A stretch of DNA of 64,000 nucleotides from Terriglobus sp. TAA 43 (GCF_000800015.1 NZ_JUGR01000001.1:868001-932000); one strand, 5' to 3'; shown: positions 9,392-18,501, counted from the stretch's first letter. A program made the numbers and translations. Notes: generated by a model not told the origin, from the letters alone.

Positions 9392-10531
9392 CTATGACTT
9401 TGCGGGAAACGCTCTTGCCTTTGGGATAAGCTGCTGCATCATGTGGAAGCTATGCGTGAATCCGTCTGGTGAAAAAGCCTTCAGGATGGCTGCATTTGCC
9501 GCTGCAGCCGGACGTTCGCAGCGTGCTGCCATAGCCTCTTCGAAGATCGGAAGCTGCTGTCTCCAATCCTTCTGCAAGAGGACTTCGGCAAGCTCACCTG
9601 CATCCTGCAGTGCGAAATTTGCGCCGTCGCCGCCGAAGGGACTCATCACATGTGCGGCGTCTCCAAGCAATGTGACACCCGGTACATGTTTCCAGCGATG
9701 TCCCGGCGGCAGCCAGTAGATTCCGCGCACACCAACCACTTCATCGCTCTCTGCAATCAGGCTGGTCAGATTGCCAGCCCATCCGGAAAACTTCTTCATC
9801 AATTCAGCGCGAATTTCAGCTTCCGATTTTCCCGCATAGATATCCACGGGACCGTGAAACGCTGCGTAGAAGCCGATATGCGCGTTCGCATCGCGATGCA
9901 TCATCAGCCCCATGCTGTCGCCGAGAGAAAACGTCATGCCATGCCCGACAAGTTTTGCGATGGCAGGATGGCGTCGATCCACATTGTGAATACCCAGTTC
10001 CACAAAGACGATTCCGCTGTATTCCGGTTGTGCAGGGGATACTGCTGGACGGACTTTTGACCATGTGCCATCGGCGCCCACCACCAGGTCGTAGCGCTCA
10101 CGATGGCCGCCCGCAAAGATCACGTCGCAGGTTCCATCCTGCTGTGCTTCAACAGACGTCACATGCTGATTCCAGCGCACCACGTCTTGCGGTAAGGAAT
10201 CAAGCAGCATCTGACGCAGATGGCCGCGATCTACCTCAGGCCTTTCACCTTCGGAACTTTCATCCAGCAGGCGCAGAGTTCCTTCCTTGTCGTAGAGCCG
10301 CATCTGCTGGTCCTGATGACGGGCGATACGCTGGAACTCTGCGGTTAGTCCGGCCTTTGCCAATGCAATCTGGCCGCTGTCCGCGTGGATGTCCAGCGAA
10401 CCTCCCTGAGGCCGGTAGACAAAGGAAGATTCGCGTTCCAGGACGGCGACTTCCCTGCCGTTTTGATGGAGGATGCGCGCCAGTGTTACCCCTCCGGGTC
10501 CTCCACCGACGATTGCGATGCGTGCAGTCAT
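9392..10531 (-). CDS. TetX-like FAD-dependent monooxygenase
   Basis: 379-residue flavoprotein of the class A aromatic monooxygenase family, nearest by eye to TetX (tetracycline-inactivating hydroxylase, 388 residues). Rossmann FAD motif GGGPGG at residues 9-14 with the ribose-binding Glu in LERE (about 32). Residues 43-54, GGSLDIHADSGQ, closely match the TetX signature GGTLDLHKGSGQ. DLVVGADGTWSKVR (148-161) and GDAAHVMSPFGGDG (290-303) are the second and third FAD motifs. An ATG at 10531 has GGAGG nine bases upstream. The divergent MarR gene and the palindrome between them suggest induction by a small aromatic ligand. The natural substrate cannot be read from sequence; tetracycline is one possibility only. 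Confidence 0.85.
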   Translation of the reverse strand: MTARIAIVGGGPGGVTLARILHQNGREVAVLERESSFVYRPQGGSLDIHADSGQIALAKAGLTAEFQRIARHQDQQMRLYDKEGTLRLLDESSEGERPEVDRGHLRQMLLDSLPQDVVRWNQHVTSVEAQQDGTCDVIFAGGHRERYDLVVGADGTWSKVRPAVSPAQPEYSGIVFVELGIHNVDRRHPAIAKLVGHGMTFSLGDSMGLMMHRDANAHIGFYAAFHGPVDIYAGKSEAEIRAELMKKFSGWAGNLTSLIAESDEVVGVRGIYWLPPGHRWKHVPGVTLLGDAAHVMSPFGGDGANFALQDAGELAEVLLQKDWRQQLPIFEEAMAARCERPAAAANAAILKAFSPDGFTHSFHMMQQLIPKARAFPAKS

Positions 10532-10555
10532 TTACATAGCCTCCTATTTATTATT

Positions 10556-10569
10556 CATAGGATACTATG
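10556..10569. promoter_or_regulatory. Candidate MarR operator between divergent genes
   Basis: CATAG-GATA-CTATG is a perfect 5+5 palindrome within the 55-base gap between the FAD monooxygenase and the MarR start, flanked by AT-rich sequence. Position and form fit a MarR-family autoregulatory site. Confidence 0.5.
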
Positions 10570-10586
10570 CATTTAGAAAACGATTC

Positions 10587-11027
10587 ATGGATAGCAAATT
10601 TTCTCCAGGGCCGGGTCAACTCATCCAACGCATGGCGCGCATGAGTAATCGCTGGATCGAGCCACGTCTGCAGGAGATGGGGCTGGCTGTGGCGCAGGTG
10701 CCGGTGTTTGGGGCATTGCAGCAGCGGGGTTCGATGTCACAGCGAGAACTGGCCACGCTGCTGCATGTGGAGCAGCCGACGATGGCGCAACTTCTGAATC
10801 GCATGGAACGCGACGGTCTGATTGTCCGCAAACCCGATCCGAACGATGGCCGCAGCAGCCTGATTTCAATTACGCCGCGGGCGCTCAAACGCTCAGAGGC
10901 TGCACGCGATGTACTGATGGAAGGTCGCCAGATCTCGTTGCAGGGGTTCACAAAGGCCGAAGTGGACACGCTGCAACAGCTTTTGCAACGCATGGTGGAC
11001 AACATGGAAGCGGAACTGGGCAAGTAA
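10587..11027 (+). CDS. MarR-family transcriptional regulator
   Basis: 146-residue winged-helix regulator. The MarR fold is visible: an N-terminal dimer helix (PGQLIQRMARMSNRWIEPRL), a helix-turn-helix (SQRELATLLHVEQPTMAQLL), the wing with NRMERDGLIVRKPDPNDGRSS (the conserved D-x-R region), and a long C-terminal dimerisation helix. ATG at 10587 is chosen because the frame upstream overlaps the divergent gene's start and encodes only a hydrophobic translation of the intergenic DNA; its ribosome-binding site is weak. It probably represses both itself and the TetX-like monooxygenase through the palindrome at 10556-10569, by family analogy. Confidence 0.9.
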   Translation: MDSKFSPGPGQLIQRMARMSNRWIEPRLQEMGLAVAQVPVFGALQQRGSMSQRELATLLHVEQPTMAQLLNRMERDGLIVRKPDPNDGRSSLISITPRALKRSEAARDVLMEGRQISLQGFTKAEVDTLQQLLQRMVDNMEAELGK

Positions 11028-11102
11028 CAATTCTGGTTCATTTCCTCGCGCCTCAGAAGACGGGGCTTTCCCTTGTTGCGCCAAAGTGATGAACTGGTGT
11101 GT

Positions 11103-12005
11103 ATGAGTGAAATGCCACTGGGCGACCGGAAACCGATTTTGAGCGGTAAGGTGCGAGACCTGTATGAGGCCGGACCGGACCAGCTGCTCTTTGTTGCCAG
11201 CGACCGCATCTCTGCGTTTGATCACGTACTGGGCAGCACCATCCCGGACAAGGGCAAGGTGCTTACGCAGATCTCCCTTTTCTGGTTCGACTATCTACGC
11301 AACCTGGTGCCGAACCATCTGCTGACGGCCGATGTGCGCGATTATCCCGCTGATCTGCAGCCGTACAGCAACTACCTCCGTGGCCGCAGCATGATCGTCC
11401 ACAAAGCAAAGATGGTGCAGGTGGAGTGCGTGGCTCGCGGCTTCCTTTCCGGATCGGGATGGAAGGACTATCAGCGTACCGGCGAAGTGTGCGGGATTCC
11501 GCTGCCTGCGGGTCTGCGCGAGAGCGATCGCCTGCCGACGCCGATCTTCACGCCCGCGGCAAAGAACCATACCGGGCACGATGAAAACATCGGATTCGAT
11601 CAGGTGGTGGCTTCAGTGGGCGGTGAACTCGCCGAGAAGCTGCGCACGCTGACGCTTTCCATTTACACCACCGCCGCGAAGTATGCGGAAAGCAAGGGGC
11701 TGATCCTTGCGGATACGAAGTTTGAATTTGGCTTCGTCCCGGCAAAGGACGGCAGCGACATGCTGGTTCTGGCCGATGAAGTCCTGACACCGGATTCGTC
11801 GCGCTACTGGCTCGCGAGCGGCTATGCTCCCGGTGGAGCGCAGCCTTCGTTCGACAAGCAGTACGTCCGCGACTATCTGGAAGAGATTCACTGGGACAAG
11901 CAGCCTCCTGCGCCGTCGTTGCCGGAAGAAGTGGTCACCGAGACGCGGTTGAAGTATCTACAGGCGTTCATGCAGCTGACGGGCAAGGCAAAGCTGCCGG
12001 AATAA
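11103..12005 (+). CDS. purC: Phosphoribosylaminoimidazole-succinocarboxamide synthase
   Basis: SAICAR synthase, which ligates aspartate to CAIR with ATP in purine biosynthesis. Diagnostic segments: GKVRDLYEAG and LLFVASDRISAFDHVL in the N-terminal ATP-binding lobe, VECVARGFLSGSGWKDY, TPAAKNHTGHDENI, and LADTKFEFGF followed by VLADEVLTPDSSRYW. About 300 residues, the longer eukaryote/yeast-like form common in several phyla. The frame is open to TTG 11073, but ATG 11103 begins MSEMPLGDRKPI, in line with the usual start shortly before the first strand; no strong ribosome-binding site is seen for either. No other pur genes are adjacent. Confidence 0.95.
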   Translation: MSEMPLGDRKPILSGKVRDLYEAGPDQLLFVASDRISAFDHVLGSTIPDKGKVLTQISLFWFDYLRNLVPNHLLTADVRDYPADLQPYSNYLRGRSMIVHKAKMVQVECVARGFLSGSGWKDYQRTGEVCGIPLPAGLRESDRLPTPIFTPAAKNHTGHDENIGFDQVVASVGGELAEKLRTLTLSIYTTAAKYAESKGLILADTKFEFGFVPAKDGSDMLVLADEVLTPDSSRYWLASGYAPGGAQPSFDKQYVRDYLEEIHWDKQPPAPSLPEEVVTETRLKYLQAFMQLTGKAKLPE

Positions 12006-12007
12006 CG

Positions 12008-12625
12008 ATGAACGAAGCTCTCCATGGCGCGGCGGCTGGACTGGGGCACATGAACCCCTTGGACTGGTGCATTGCGCTGGTGCTGACCCTGTCGACCGTG
12101 ATGGCGTTTATGCGCGGTCTGATTCGGTCAGTGGTTTCGTTGGCGGGGATTCTGGCTGGGGTGCTGCTGGCGTTCTGGTATTGCCATCGACTTGCGGGGT
12201 GGCTGCATCGCTGGATCACGCAGTCGTCTTTGGCGGAAGTTGCGGCGTTTGTGCTGATTCTGGTTTCCGTGATCGTGGTGGCCGCGCTGGTGGGGCGGGC
12301 ACTGCGGGGGGCGTGTTCGGCGGTTGGATTGGGTTTCCTGGACCGGCTGGGTGGGGCCTGTTTCGGCTTTGCGAGGGGGATTTTGCTGCTGGCGGCGTTG
12401 TTGTTGCCGGTGGCTCCGTTTCTGGGGAGTGTACCCGCGGCACAAACATCTCTCTTGCTTCCCTATTTGCTTCCGGCCGCACATGGGATATCCTTCGTTG
12501 TGCCGCGTGACTTTGGCAGACGACTCTCCGCAACCGATTGGCTGACCCATGCCAGGACGGCTGCAGGCGAGTGGACGCCCGCCGTAGTCCGCACGATGCC
12601 ATCTGAGCGAGGTAAGTACGAGTGA
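12008..12625 (+). CDS. CvpA-family inner-membrane protein
   Basis: 205-residue membrane protein with four hydrophobic segments (about residues 20-38, 44-62, 78-98 and 115-140). The spacing and the opening (NPLDWCIALVLTLSTVMAF, then RGLIRSVVSLAGILAGVLLAF) fit the CvpA family (named for colicin V production), which affects envelope homeostasis and secretion by an uncertain mechanism. It begins two bases after purC stops and its end overlaps the next gene by 4 bases, so the three are probably cotranscribed. The C-terminal 40 residues are soluble. Confidence 0.8.
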   Translation: MNEALHGAAAGLGHMNPLDWCIALVLTLSTVMAFMRGLIRSVVSLAGILAGVLLAFWYCHRLAGWLHRWITQSSLAEVAAFVLILVSVIVVAALVGRALRGACSAVGLGFLDRLGGACFGFARGILLLAALLLPVAPFLGSVPAAQTSLLLPYLLPAAHGISFVVPRDFGRRLSATDWLTHARTAAGEWTPAVVRTMPSERGKYE

Positions 12626-12912
12626 AGCGCGAACTGGACGCACTGGTGGCACAAATGCACGCCGATGGCATTTCCTATGAGGACGCTGTCCGCGAATTCA
12701 AGCGCCGTTACCTCCTTCAGGTACTCATCAATCACCGCGGCAATCAGTGCAAGAGCGCTGAAGAACTGGGCATGCACCGCAATACGCTGAGCCGTACGCT
12801 CGCGGAGCTGAACATGGACACCGCGCAGATTCGCAACGGCTTGAAGCGTCCGGCACGCAGCGAGCGCGCAGCGGGTACACCGCGTCTGCAGACGATCGCC
12901 CGCGTCCGTTGA
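12622..12912 (+). CDS. Small Fis-type helix-turn-helix protein
   Basis: 96 residues. The centre (RYLLQVLINHRGNQCKSAEE, then LGMHRNTLSRTLAEL) matches the HTH_8 Fis-type domain found at the C-terminus of NtrC proteins and in Fis, where it binds DNA as a dimer. It stands alone here, without an AAA+ or receiver domain. The start is GTG inside the CvpA gene (GTGA overlap), a typical translational coupling. The tail is basic (Arg/Lys-rich). A DNA-binding or nucleoid-associated role is inferred from the domain only. Confidence 0.75.
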   Translation: MKRELDALVAQMHADGISYEDAVREFKRRYLLQVLINHRGNQCKSAEELGMHRNTLSRTLAELNMDTAQIRNGLKRPARSERAAGTPRLQTIARVR

Positions 12913-12930
12913 GCTGCGTCTAACCAAGCA

Positions 12931-14835
12931 GTGGTTACTGCATCCAAGCTGATTTCTGGCGGTCTGCTGGCAGGCGTTTGCGCTGTTGCGCCGTTTTCTG
13001 CCTGTACCGCGCTTGCGCAGCGAACTCCGAACCTTCCCCCTGATTCCCAGGAACCGGCGGCGAGAAAGCCGAAAGAGCCTTCGCAAAAGGATCGCGACGC
13101 GGCCGAGAAGGCGTATCTCTCCGGGGCGAAAGAGCTCCAGGACGGACGTTTCCCGCAGGCTGAAAAACTCTTCGCGCAGGCCGTCGATCGTAATCCCCTG
13201 CGTAGCGAATACGTGCAGGCACTCCTGCTGGCACGAGAACATCACCTGACCGACCTGCTTCACGAAGCCGCCAAAGAGCGCACCACGAATCCCGCCGTTG
13301 CGGAGGCGCTTGTGGCGCAGGCACGGCTGCTGGATGCGTCGAATCCTGCCGTTGTGCAGCACGCCCCCCCTGTCGATCTACATCCCATTCGAACCGAGCG
13401 GCTGGCCACAAGCATTGTGCTTCTGCACAATGCATCGCGGCACAGCTATCACCAGCGTGGAGATATTCATTCGCTGGCGGAGACGGTTGCCCGCGATTAC
13501 GGTCTCCGTGTGGTGCTCGATCCTGACATGCAGACGAAGGATTTCCGCATGGACGTGGACGATGCCAACTTCGACGAAGCCATGCGGGTGCTTGGGTTGG
13601 TCAGCGATTCGATGTTCGTTCCGCTGGATGAGCACACGATTCTGCTCGCGCAGGACACCATGCAAAACCGCCAGCGATATGAACGGATGGTGGAGGAAGC
13701 CTATTTCTTTCCGGGATATGCCGCCGATCAGCTCAAGGACTTTGTGAGCATTGCGCAGACCATTCTGAAGATCGACAAAGTCAGCGTGGATGCCGGGCAG
13801 AACGCCATCGTGGTGCGCGGTCCGGCGGATCTTGCCGACGCGGCCGAACGTATCTTCACTGACCTGATGGGTGGCCAGAGCGACGTCGTGTTTGATGTGA
13901 AGGTCTACTCCGTGGACCATTCGCGCATGCGAAATCTGGGCGTGGTGTTGCCGAGTTCGTTCACCGCCTACAACCTGGCGACAGAGGCACAGAGCATCAT
14001 CTCCGCAAACAGTTCGCTGGTGGAACAGCTCATTGCCAACGGCGTCATTCCATCCGGCACCAGCAATGTGGAGATTGCGGCTTATCTCGTCTTTGTGGCC
14101 GGGGTGAGCGGCTCCACTTCCTTGACCAATACGTTCTTCGTTTTTGGCGGAGGATCGACGACGACCGGCGTCACCACAGCGAACGCTCCCACAATCAATC
14201 TTGCACTGAGTACCAGTGATGCCCGCACGCTGGAAGATGTTCAGTTGCGCGCGGGAAACATGCAGAACGCCATCTTCAAGGCCGGGATGCGTTATCCCAT
14301 TCAGACGTCGCTCTATAGCGATATTGCCAGCAGCACTTCTGCAGCCAACACGTCGGTGAACGGCGTGAGTTTGGCCAGTTTGCTGGCGCAGTACACCGGA
14401 TCCAGCTCCATCAGCAACGGTTCTGTCATCCCGCAGGTGCAGTACGAAGATCTGGGCATCACGCTGACCGCGAATCCCAAGATTCAATGGACGGGAGATA
14501 TCTCCACGCATCTAGACATCAAGATCACCGCGCTTGCCGGAACATCGCTCAACGGCATTCCGATTCTGGCGAGCCGGCAGTTCTCGTCGGATCTGACCGT
14601 GCACGACGGCGATACGGTGATGATGATGAGCCAAACCACCAGTACGGAAATTGCTGCAGTTATCGGACTTCCCGGTTTAAGCGAAATTCCAGGATTTCAG
14701 AGCACGACGAACAAGAACGGCAGCAAGTCTACCGGCGAGTTGGTGGTGCTGGTAACTCCGCACATCACACGCCATGCACATACGTCAGCGCGCGGGCCTT
14801 ATATTCCACTGCAGTCTCGCCCCGAGACGGATTAG
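12931..14835 (+). CDS. Orphan secretin (type II/III secretion family outer-membrane pore)
   Basis: 634 residues with a signal peptide ending near ALAQR. An N-terminal helical repeat region (about 45-130) is TPR-like. N0/N1-like ring domains follow (about 150-330, with LDPDMQTKDFRMDVDDANFD and VSVDAGQNAIVVRGPAD), then the secretin beta domain (about 340-620) ending with the family signature IGLPGLSEIPGFQST and GELVVLVTPHITR. These pass proteins or pili through the outer membrane. The start is GTG with no clear ribosome-binding site, so it is the least certain part. No other type II, III or type IV pilus gene is within the window; the upstream neighbours are CvpA-like and Fis-like genes. Confidence 0.85.
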   Translation: MVTASKLISGGLLAGVCAVAPFSACTALAQRTPNLPPDSQEPAARKPKEPSQKDRDAAEKAYLSGAKELQDGRFPQAEKLFAQAVDRNPLRSEYVQALLLAREHHLTDLLHEAAKERTTNPAVAEALVAQARLLDASNPAVVQHAPPVDLHPIRTERLATSIVLLHNASRHSYHQRGDIHSLAETVARDYGLRVVLDPDMQTKDFRMDVDDANFDEAMRVLGLVSDSMFVPLDEHTILLAQDTMQNRQRYERMVEEAYFFPGYAADQLKDFVSIAQTILKIDKVSVDAGQNAIVVRGPADLADAAERIFTDLMGGQSDVVFDVKVYSVDHSRMRNLGVVLPSSFTAYNLATEAQSIISANSSLVEQLIANGVIPSGTSNVEIAAYLVFVAGVSGSTSLTNTFFVFGGGSTTTGVTTANAPTINLALSTSDARTLEDVQLRAGNMQNAIFKAGMRYPIQTSLYSDIASSTSAANTSVNGVSLASLLAQYTGSSSISNGSVIPQVQYEDLGITLTANPKIQWTGDISTHLDIKITALAGTSLNGIPILASRQFSSDLTVHDGDTVMMMSQTTSTEIAAVIGLPGLSEIPGFQSTTNKNGSKSTGELVVLVTPHITRHAHTSARGPYIPLQSRPETD

Positions 14836-14840
14836 TTTCG

Positions 14841-15503
14841 TTACGCCGCCGGCGCTGCGTGGCGAATGTCGCGTCCCTTTACCCAGAAAATGACATCTTC
14901 CGCGATGTTGGTGGCGTGGTCGCCTACGCGTTCCAGATTGCGCGCAATCAGCATGGCATGCAGCGCCTGCGAGGTGTACTGCGGCTGATTGCGGATCACG
15001 TTCGAAAGCGCGTGGAAGGCAGCAGAGTTCAGCGTATCCACTTCGTCGTCCAATGCGAGTACGTTTTCGGCAAGCTGCGCGTCACCGTCGATGAAGGCTT
15101 CCAGTGCTTTACGAATCATTGCGGCAGCGAGCGTTCCCATGCGCGGAATGTCGACCGGAAGATCTACCGGCTGCAGGTCGTTCGTTTCTCCGGCACGCAG
15201 GGCAATGTTCACGGCCAGATCGCCGACACGTTCCAGGTCACCATTGATACGGATGACTGAGAGGATGAAACGCAGGTCCACGGCCATAGGCTGTTCCATG
15301 GCGAGCAGGTCGAGCGCAGTGGAATCGATCTCGCGTTCGAGGCGATTGATGGCTGGTTCGCTGCGGCGCACAAGCTCCACCAGTTCGGGGTCGCGTGTGC
15401 GGTACGCCTCAATGGAACGCTGAATGGCCTGCTCCGCAAAGCCTGCCATCACCAGCAGTTTTTCCTTCAGTTCGTCCAGCGATTGATGAAAGCGTTTACG
15501 CAT
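14841..15503 (-). CDS. phoU: Phosphate-specific transport accessory protein PhoU
   Basis: 220-residue all-helical protein, a negative regulator of phosphate uptake and of PhoR. Two PhoU repeats are visible, with metal-binding signatures ERVGDLAVNIA (about 90-100) and ERVGDHATNIAEDV (about 192-205), and an N-terminal MRKRFHQSLDELKEKLL. The ATG is two bases from the pstB stop (15506). Together with phoB, phoR and pstB on the same strand it forms a phosphate-control cluster. PhoU is expected to dock on the Pst transporter; the pst membrane genes are not in this window. Confidence 0.95.
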   Translation of the reverse strand: MRKRFHQSLDELKEKLLVMAGFAEQAIQRSIEAYRTRDPELVELVRRSEPAINRLEREIDSTALDLLAMEQPMAVDLRFILSVIRINGDLERVGDLAVNIALRAGETNDLQPVDLPVDIPRMGTLAAAMIRKALEAFIDGDAQLAENVLALDDEVDTLNSAAFHALSNVIRNQPQYTSQALHAMLIARNLERVGDHATNIAEDVIFWVKGRDIRHAAPAA

Positions 15504-15505
15504 CG

Positions 15506-16264
15506 TCAGCCGAACCTCCCTGTAATGTAATCCTCGGTTCGCTTGTCGCGTGGGTTGGTGAAGACGCGGTCGGTCTTATCGAACTCGACCAGTTCCCCCG
15601 AAAGAAAGAAGCCTGTATCCTCTGCCACGCGCGCCGCCTGCTGCATGCTGTGCGTGACGATGACGATGGTGTAATCGTCCTTCAGCTCAAAGATCAAATC
15701 TTCAATCTTGCCTGTTGAGACGGGATCGAGCGCACTAGCGGGTTCATCCATCAACAGCACTTCGGGGTCGACTGCAAGAGCGCGTGCAATGCACAAACGT
15801 TGCTGCTGACCACCGGAAAGACTGGCGCCGCTCTTGGTGCGGAGGTGATCCTTCACCTCTTCCCATAGAGCAGCCTGTCGCAACGATCGCTCGACAACTT
15901 CGTCCAGTTCCGAGCGCTTGGCAACGCCGCCCAACCTCAGCCCGGCTGCCACATTCTCGTAGATGGACATCGTCGGAAACGGGTTGGGTCGCTGGAAGAC
16001 CATACCGACGCGACGGCGCACTTCGACCGGCGACGCATCGTCATAAATGTCTTCATCGCCGATGCGGATGGTGCCTTCCACGCGGGCATGCGGAGCCGTC
16101 TCATGGAGACGGTTCAGGCAGCGTACAAACGTGCTTTTGCCGCAACCGGAGGGTCCGATCAGCGCCGTTGCGGAGTTTGCCGCAATCTCCAGCGTGATGC
16201 CCTTCAGCGTGTGGGTCTTGCCGTACCACGCATTCAAATTGTCAACGGCGATAGCAACGCCCAC
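15506..16264 (-). CDS. pstB: Phosphate ABC transporter ATPase
   Basis: 252-residue ATPase of the PstSCAB phosphate uptake transporter. Walker [10 protein letters not shown], the [16 protein letters not shown] segment typical of PstB, Q-loop [20 protein letters not shown] signature [16 protein letters not shown], and Walker [14 protein letters not shown] are present. The start is GTG at 16264, eight bases after GGGAG, giving the usual length; the frame is open to 16339 with a leader that is not family-like. The stop is two bases from phoU's start. The permease and binding-protein genes pstSCA are absent from the window. Confidence 0.93.
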   Translation of the reverse strand: MGVAIAVDNLNAWYGKTHTLKGITLEIAANSATALIGPSGCGKSTFVRCLNRLHETAPHARVEGTIRIGDEDIYDDASPVEVRRRVGMVFQRPNPFPTMSIYENVAAGLRLGGVAKRSELDEVVERSLRQAALWEEVKDHLRTKSGASLSGGQQQRLCIARALAVDPEVLLMDEPASALDPVSTGKIEDLIFELKDDYTIVIVTHSMQQAARVAEDTGFFLSGELVEFDKTDRVFTNPRDKRTEDYITGRFG

Positions 16265-16271
16265 GCTTCCG

Positions 16272-16276
16272 CTCCC
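16272..16276 (-). promoter_or_regulatory. Ribosome-binding site supporting the GTG start of pstB
   Basis: GGGAG on the reverse strand, 7 bases from GTG at 16264. It argues against the upstream ATG at 16339. Confidence 0.6.
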
Positions 16277-16384
16277 AGCCACGGAATGCACACGAATCCG
16301 TGCATCAAGAGTACTTGAGAAGCATGAACACCGTGTCAATGCGTGCCAGGGAGCGTTTAGAAAGTTAACGGTGACGCTGCTATT

Positions 16385-17743
16385 TCACGAAGCTACTGGC
16401 AGCGTGAACAGGAAGGTGCTTCCCTTGGCGAGTTCACTTTCAACCCAGATACGACCGCCGTGCTGCTCGATGAGTTGTTTCGCGATGGAGAGGCCCAGAC
16501 CAGTGCCACCCTTCTCACGCGAACGCGCTTTTTCGACGCGATAAAAACGCTCAAAGAGGCGCGGCAGATGTTCAGACGGAATGCCAGGGCCGAAGTCCTT
16601 CACGGAAAATTCCACCGCATTCTCTACAGGACGCGCGCTCACGATCACATGTGGCACGCGCTCCATGCCGGAGGAGTACTTCAGCGCATTCTCTAGCAAA
16701 TTACCCAGTACTTGAAGGATGGCGTGTTCATCGGCCATGACACGCTGCTCTGTGATTTCACCGATCTCAAGCTTCGCCTCTTCGGCATAGGGTGCGCCTG
16801 AGACAGTCACAAGTGCGTCCCGGACGAGGAGTTCTGCAGAGATAGGAAGAGGGTCAAGGATCACATCGCCACGCTCTACCTTCGCCAACATAAGCAGATC
16901 TTCTGTGAGGCGATGCATACGTGAAGCGTTCTTCAAGACCGTTTCCAGAAATTCGTTAGCTGCAGGCGAAAGCGGTTCGGTGTCCAGAACCGTTTCCACG
17001 TAGCCAACGATGGAGGTCAGGGGTGTGCGCAATTCATGCGAGACGTTCGCTACGAAGTCGCGCTGCTGGCGCTCCACGGCCTCAAACCGTGTGGTGTCGC
17101 GCAACACAACGACAGCACCGCCTCCGGGCAGCGGCGATGCCGTCACATGAAAGATGCTGCCATGCAGCAGCAGTTCACTGCGGCATTCCTGCGTGGTCCC
17201 GTTGTCGAGAGTTCCCTGCACGCAAGCCAGCACCGCAGGATCACGGAAGGTGTGGACCAGTGCGCGTCCGTGGCGCACGGAGACGCCCGGCCCTTCGCGC
17301 TGCATGAGTCGCTGCAAAGCGGCGTTACTCCACTGCACGCGACCTGCAGCGTCCAAGCCGAGAACAGCGTCTTGCATGCCTTCTAGAAGCACTTCCAGCT
17401 GATGACGGCTTTCCAGCAGACGTTCGCGATCACGATCCACGGCTTCCGCAGAGCTTCTTACCGCAGAAAAGACTGGCTGCAGAATGCGAATCGACTCGGC
17501 AGAGCCAGACGAAATCTGCTGTGCGGGTACAGCGCCGATCTGCTCAACGGCCCTGGCGGCAGCCTCCGCACGACGGAGCATCCCGCTTCGTACTGCCATA
17601 CCGCAAAGCGTGCAGACTGCAACGAAGAGAACCGCAGCAGGCCACAGCCACACGGGATGTTGCGCCACCAACAACAGGAGCGCAACACCCGCCAGCAGAG
17701 CCAGCAACAGTGATACCAACGGATTGTGGAGCGGACGCGTCAC
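16385..17743 (-). CDS. phoR: Phosphate-regulon sensor histidine kinase PhoR
   Basis: 452-residue membrane kinase. Two close transmembrane segments (about 8-26 and 30-50) with almost no periplasmic loop, as in PhoR. A PAS domain (about 112-215) with [20 protein letters not shown] is followed by HisKA with [19 protein letters not shown] (phospho-acceptor His in SHELRT), N box [12 protein letters not shown]1 KDFGPGIP, F box [10 protein letters not shown] and G2 [19 protein letters not shown]. It is 26 bases downstream of phoB on the same strand and presumably phosphorylates it when phosphate is short, sensing the Pst/PhoU state. ATG at 17743 gives the full first transmembrane segment. Confidence 0.93.
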   Translation of the reverse strand: MTRPLHNPLVSLLLALLAGVALLLLVAQHPVWLWPAAVLFVAVCTLCGMAVRSGMLRRAEAAARAVEQIGAVPAQQISSGSAESIRILQPVFSAVRSSAEAVDRDRERLLESRHQLEVLLEGMQDAVLGLDAAGRVQWSNAALQRLMQREGPGVSVRHGRALVHTFRDPAVLACVQGTLDNGTTQECRSELLLHGSIFHVTASPLPGGGAVVVLRDTTRFEAVERQQRDFVANVSHELRTPLTSIVGYVETVLDTEPLSPAANEFLETVLKNASRMHRLTEDLLMLAKVERGDVILDPLPISAELLVRDALVTVSGAPYAEEAKLEIGEITEQRVMADEHAILQVLGNLLENALKYSSGMERVPHVIVSARPVENAVEFSVKDFGPGIPSEHLPRLFERFYRVEKARSREKGGTGLGLSIAKQLIEQHGGRIWVESELAKGSTFLFTLPVAS

Positions 17744-17769
17744 GTACGGAGTCTACGTTCTTATTGTTC

Positions 17770-18501
17770 TTATTCCGTGACGGTGGCTGCAGTCAGCGTC
17801 TGGGCAATGCGATCCGGACGCTCAAAGCGATAGCCTGCACCGCGCATGGTCTTCAGGTAACGCGGATCTTCGGCATCGTCTTCAATCTTTTCGCGAATGC
17901 GGCGCACGTACACGTCGACAGAGCGCGGCGTGACAAAGCGTGCATCGCCCCAAACGGCATCCAGCAACTGATCGCGGCTGAAAACGCGGCCGGGATGGCG
18001 GGCAAGATAATCCAGCAGACGGAACTCGGTGGCGGTGGTGGTAACCACTTCTCCACGCACGCGAAGCTGCATGGCGCCGCTATCAATCTCAATGTCGCCC
18101 ATGCGGATGGTCTCAGCAGGCTCGTGGCGCTCAAACCGGCGCAGCACAGCCTTTACGCGGGCCAGAAGCTCGCGCGTGCTGAAGGGCTTGGTGATGTAAT
18201 CATCGGCACCAAGTTCCAAGCCGTGGACGCGATCGCTCTCCGAAGCCAGCGCGGTCAGGAAAATCACCGGAATGGAGCTCAGTGCAGGATTCAGGCGAAG
18301 ACGGCGGCACAGATCCAGGCCATCGCCACCAGGCACCATGATGTCCAGCAGGAACAGTCCCGGAGCCTTCCGTTCGGCTGCCGGAAGCACTTCTCCGGCA
18401 TTCGCAAAGGCCTGGACGATGAATCCGTTCGCCTCCAGTTGGTAGCGGACTAACCGGCTAATATCCGCATCGTCTTCCAGCAAAAAGATAGTCTGGCTCA
18501 C
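17770..18501 (-). CDS. phoB: Phosphate-regulon response regulator PhoB
   Basis: 243-residue OmpR/PhoB-type regulator. Receiver domain (about 1-120) with acidic pocket LLEDDADIS, phospho-Asp in LFLLDIMVPGGDGLD, Thr in VIFLTALAS and Lys in YITKPFS. The C-terminal winged helix (about 145-235) includes RLLDYLARHPGRVFSRDQLL and SVDVYVRRIREKIE. GTG at 18501 (VSQTIFLLEDD) follows GGGAG by 12 bases and matches the usual start; the frame upstream to 18744 lacks similarity and would overlap the divergent permease gene. It is the first gene of phoB-phoR-pstB-phoU. I looked for Pho boxes nearby and saw none. Confidence 0.93.
   Translation of the reverse strand: MSQTIFLLEDDADISRLVRYQLEANGFIVQAFANAGEVLPAAERKAPGLFLLDIMVPGGDGLDLCRRLRLNPALSSIPVIFLTALASESDRVHGLELGADDYITKPFSTRELLARVKAVLRRFERHEPAETIRMGDIEIDSGAMQLRVRGEVVTTTATEFRLLDYLARHPGRVFSRDQLLDAVWGDARFVTPRSVDVYVRRIREKIEDDAEDPRYLKTMRGAGYRFERPDRIAQTLTAATVTE

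Noticed and set aside
13378-14511. 377-residue reverse frame over the secretin gene
   Set aside because: The secretin motifs are on the forward strand; the reverse product shows no similarity.
17521-18453. 310-residue forward frame across phoR/phoB
   Set aside because: Both regulators are certain on the reverse strand; the frame is antisense shadow.
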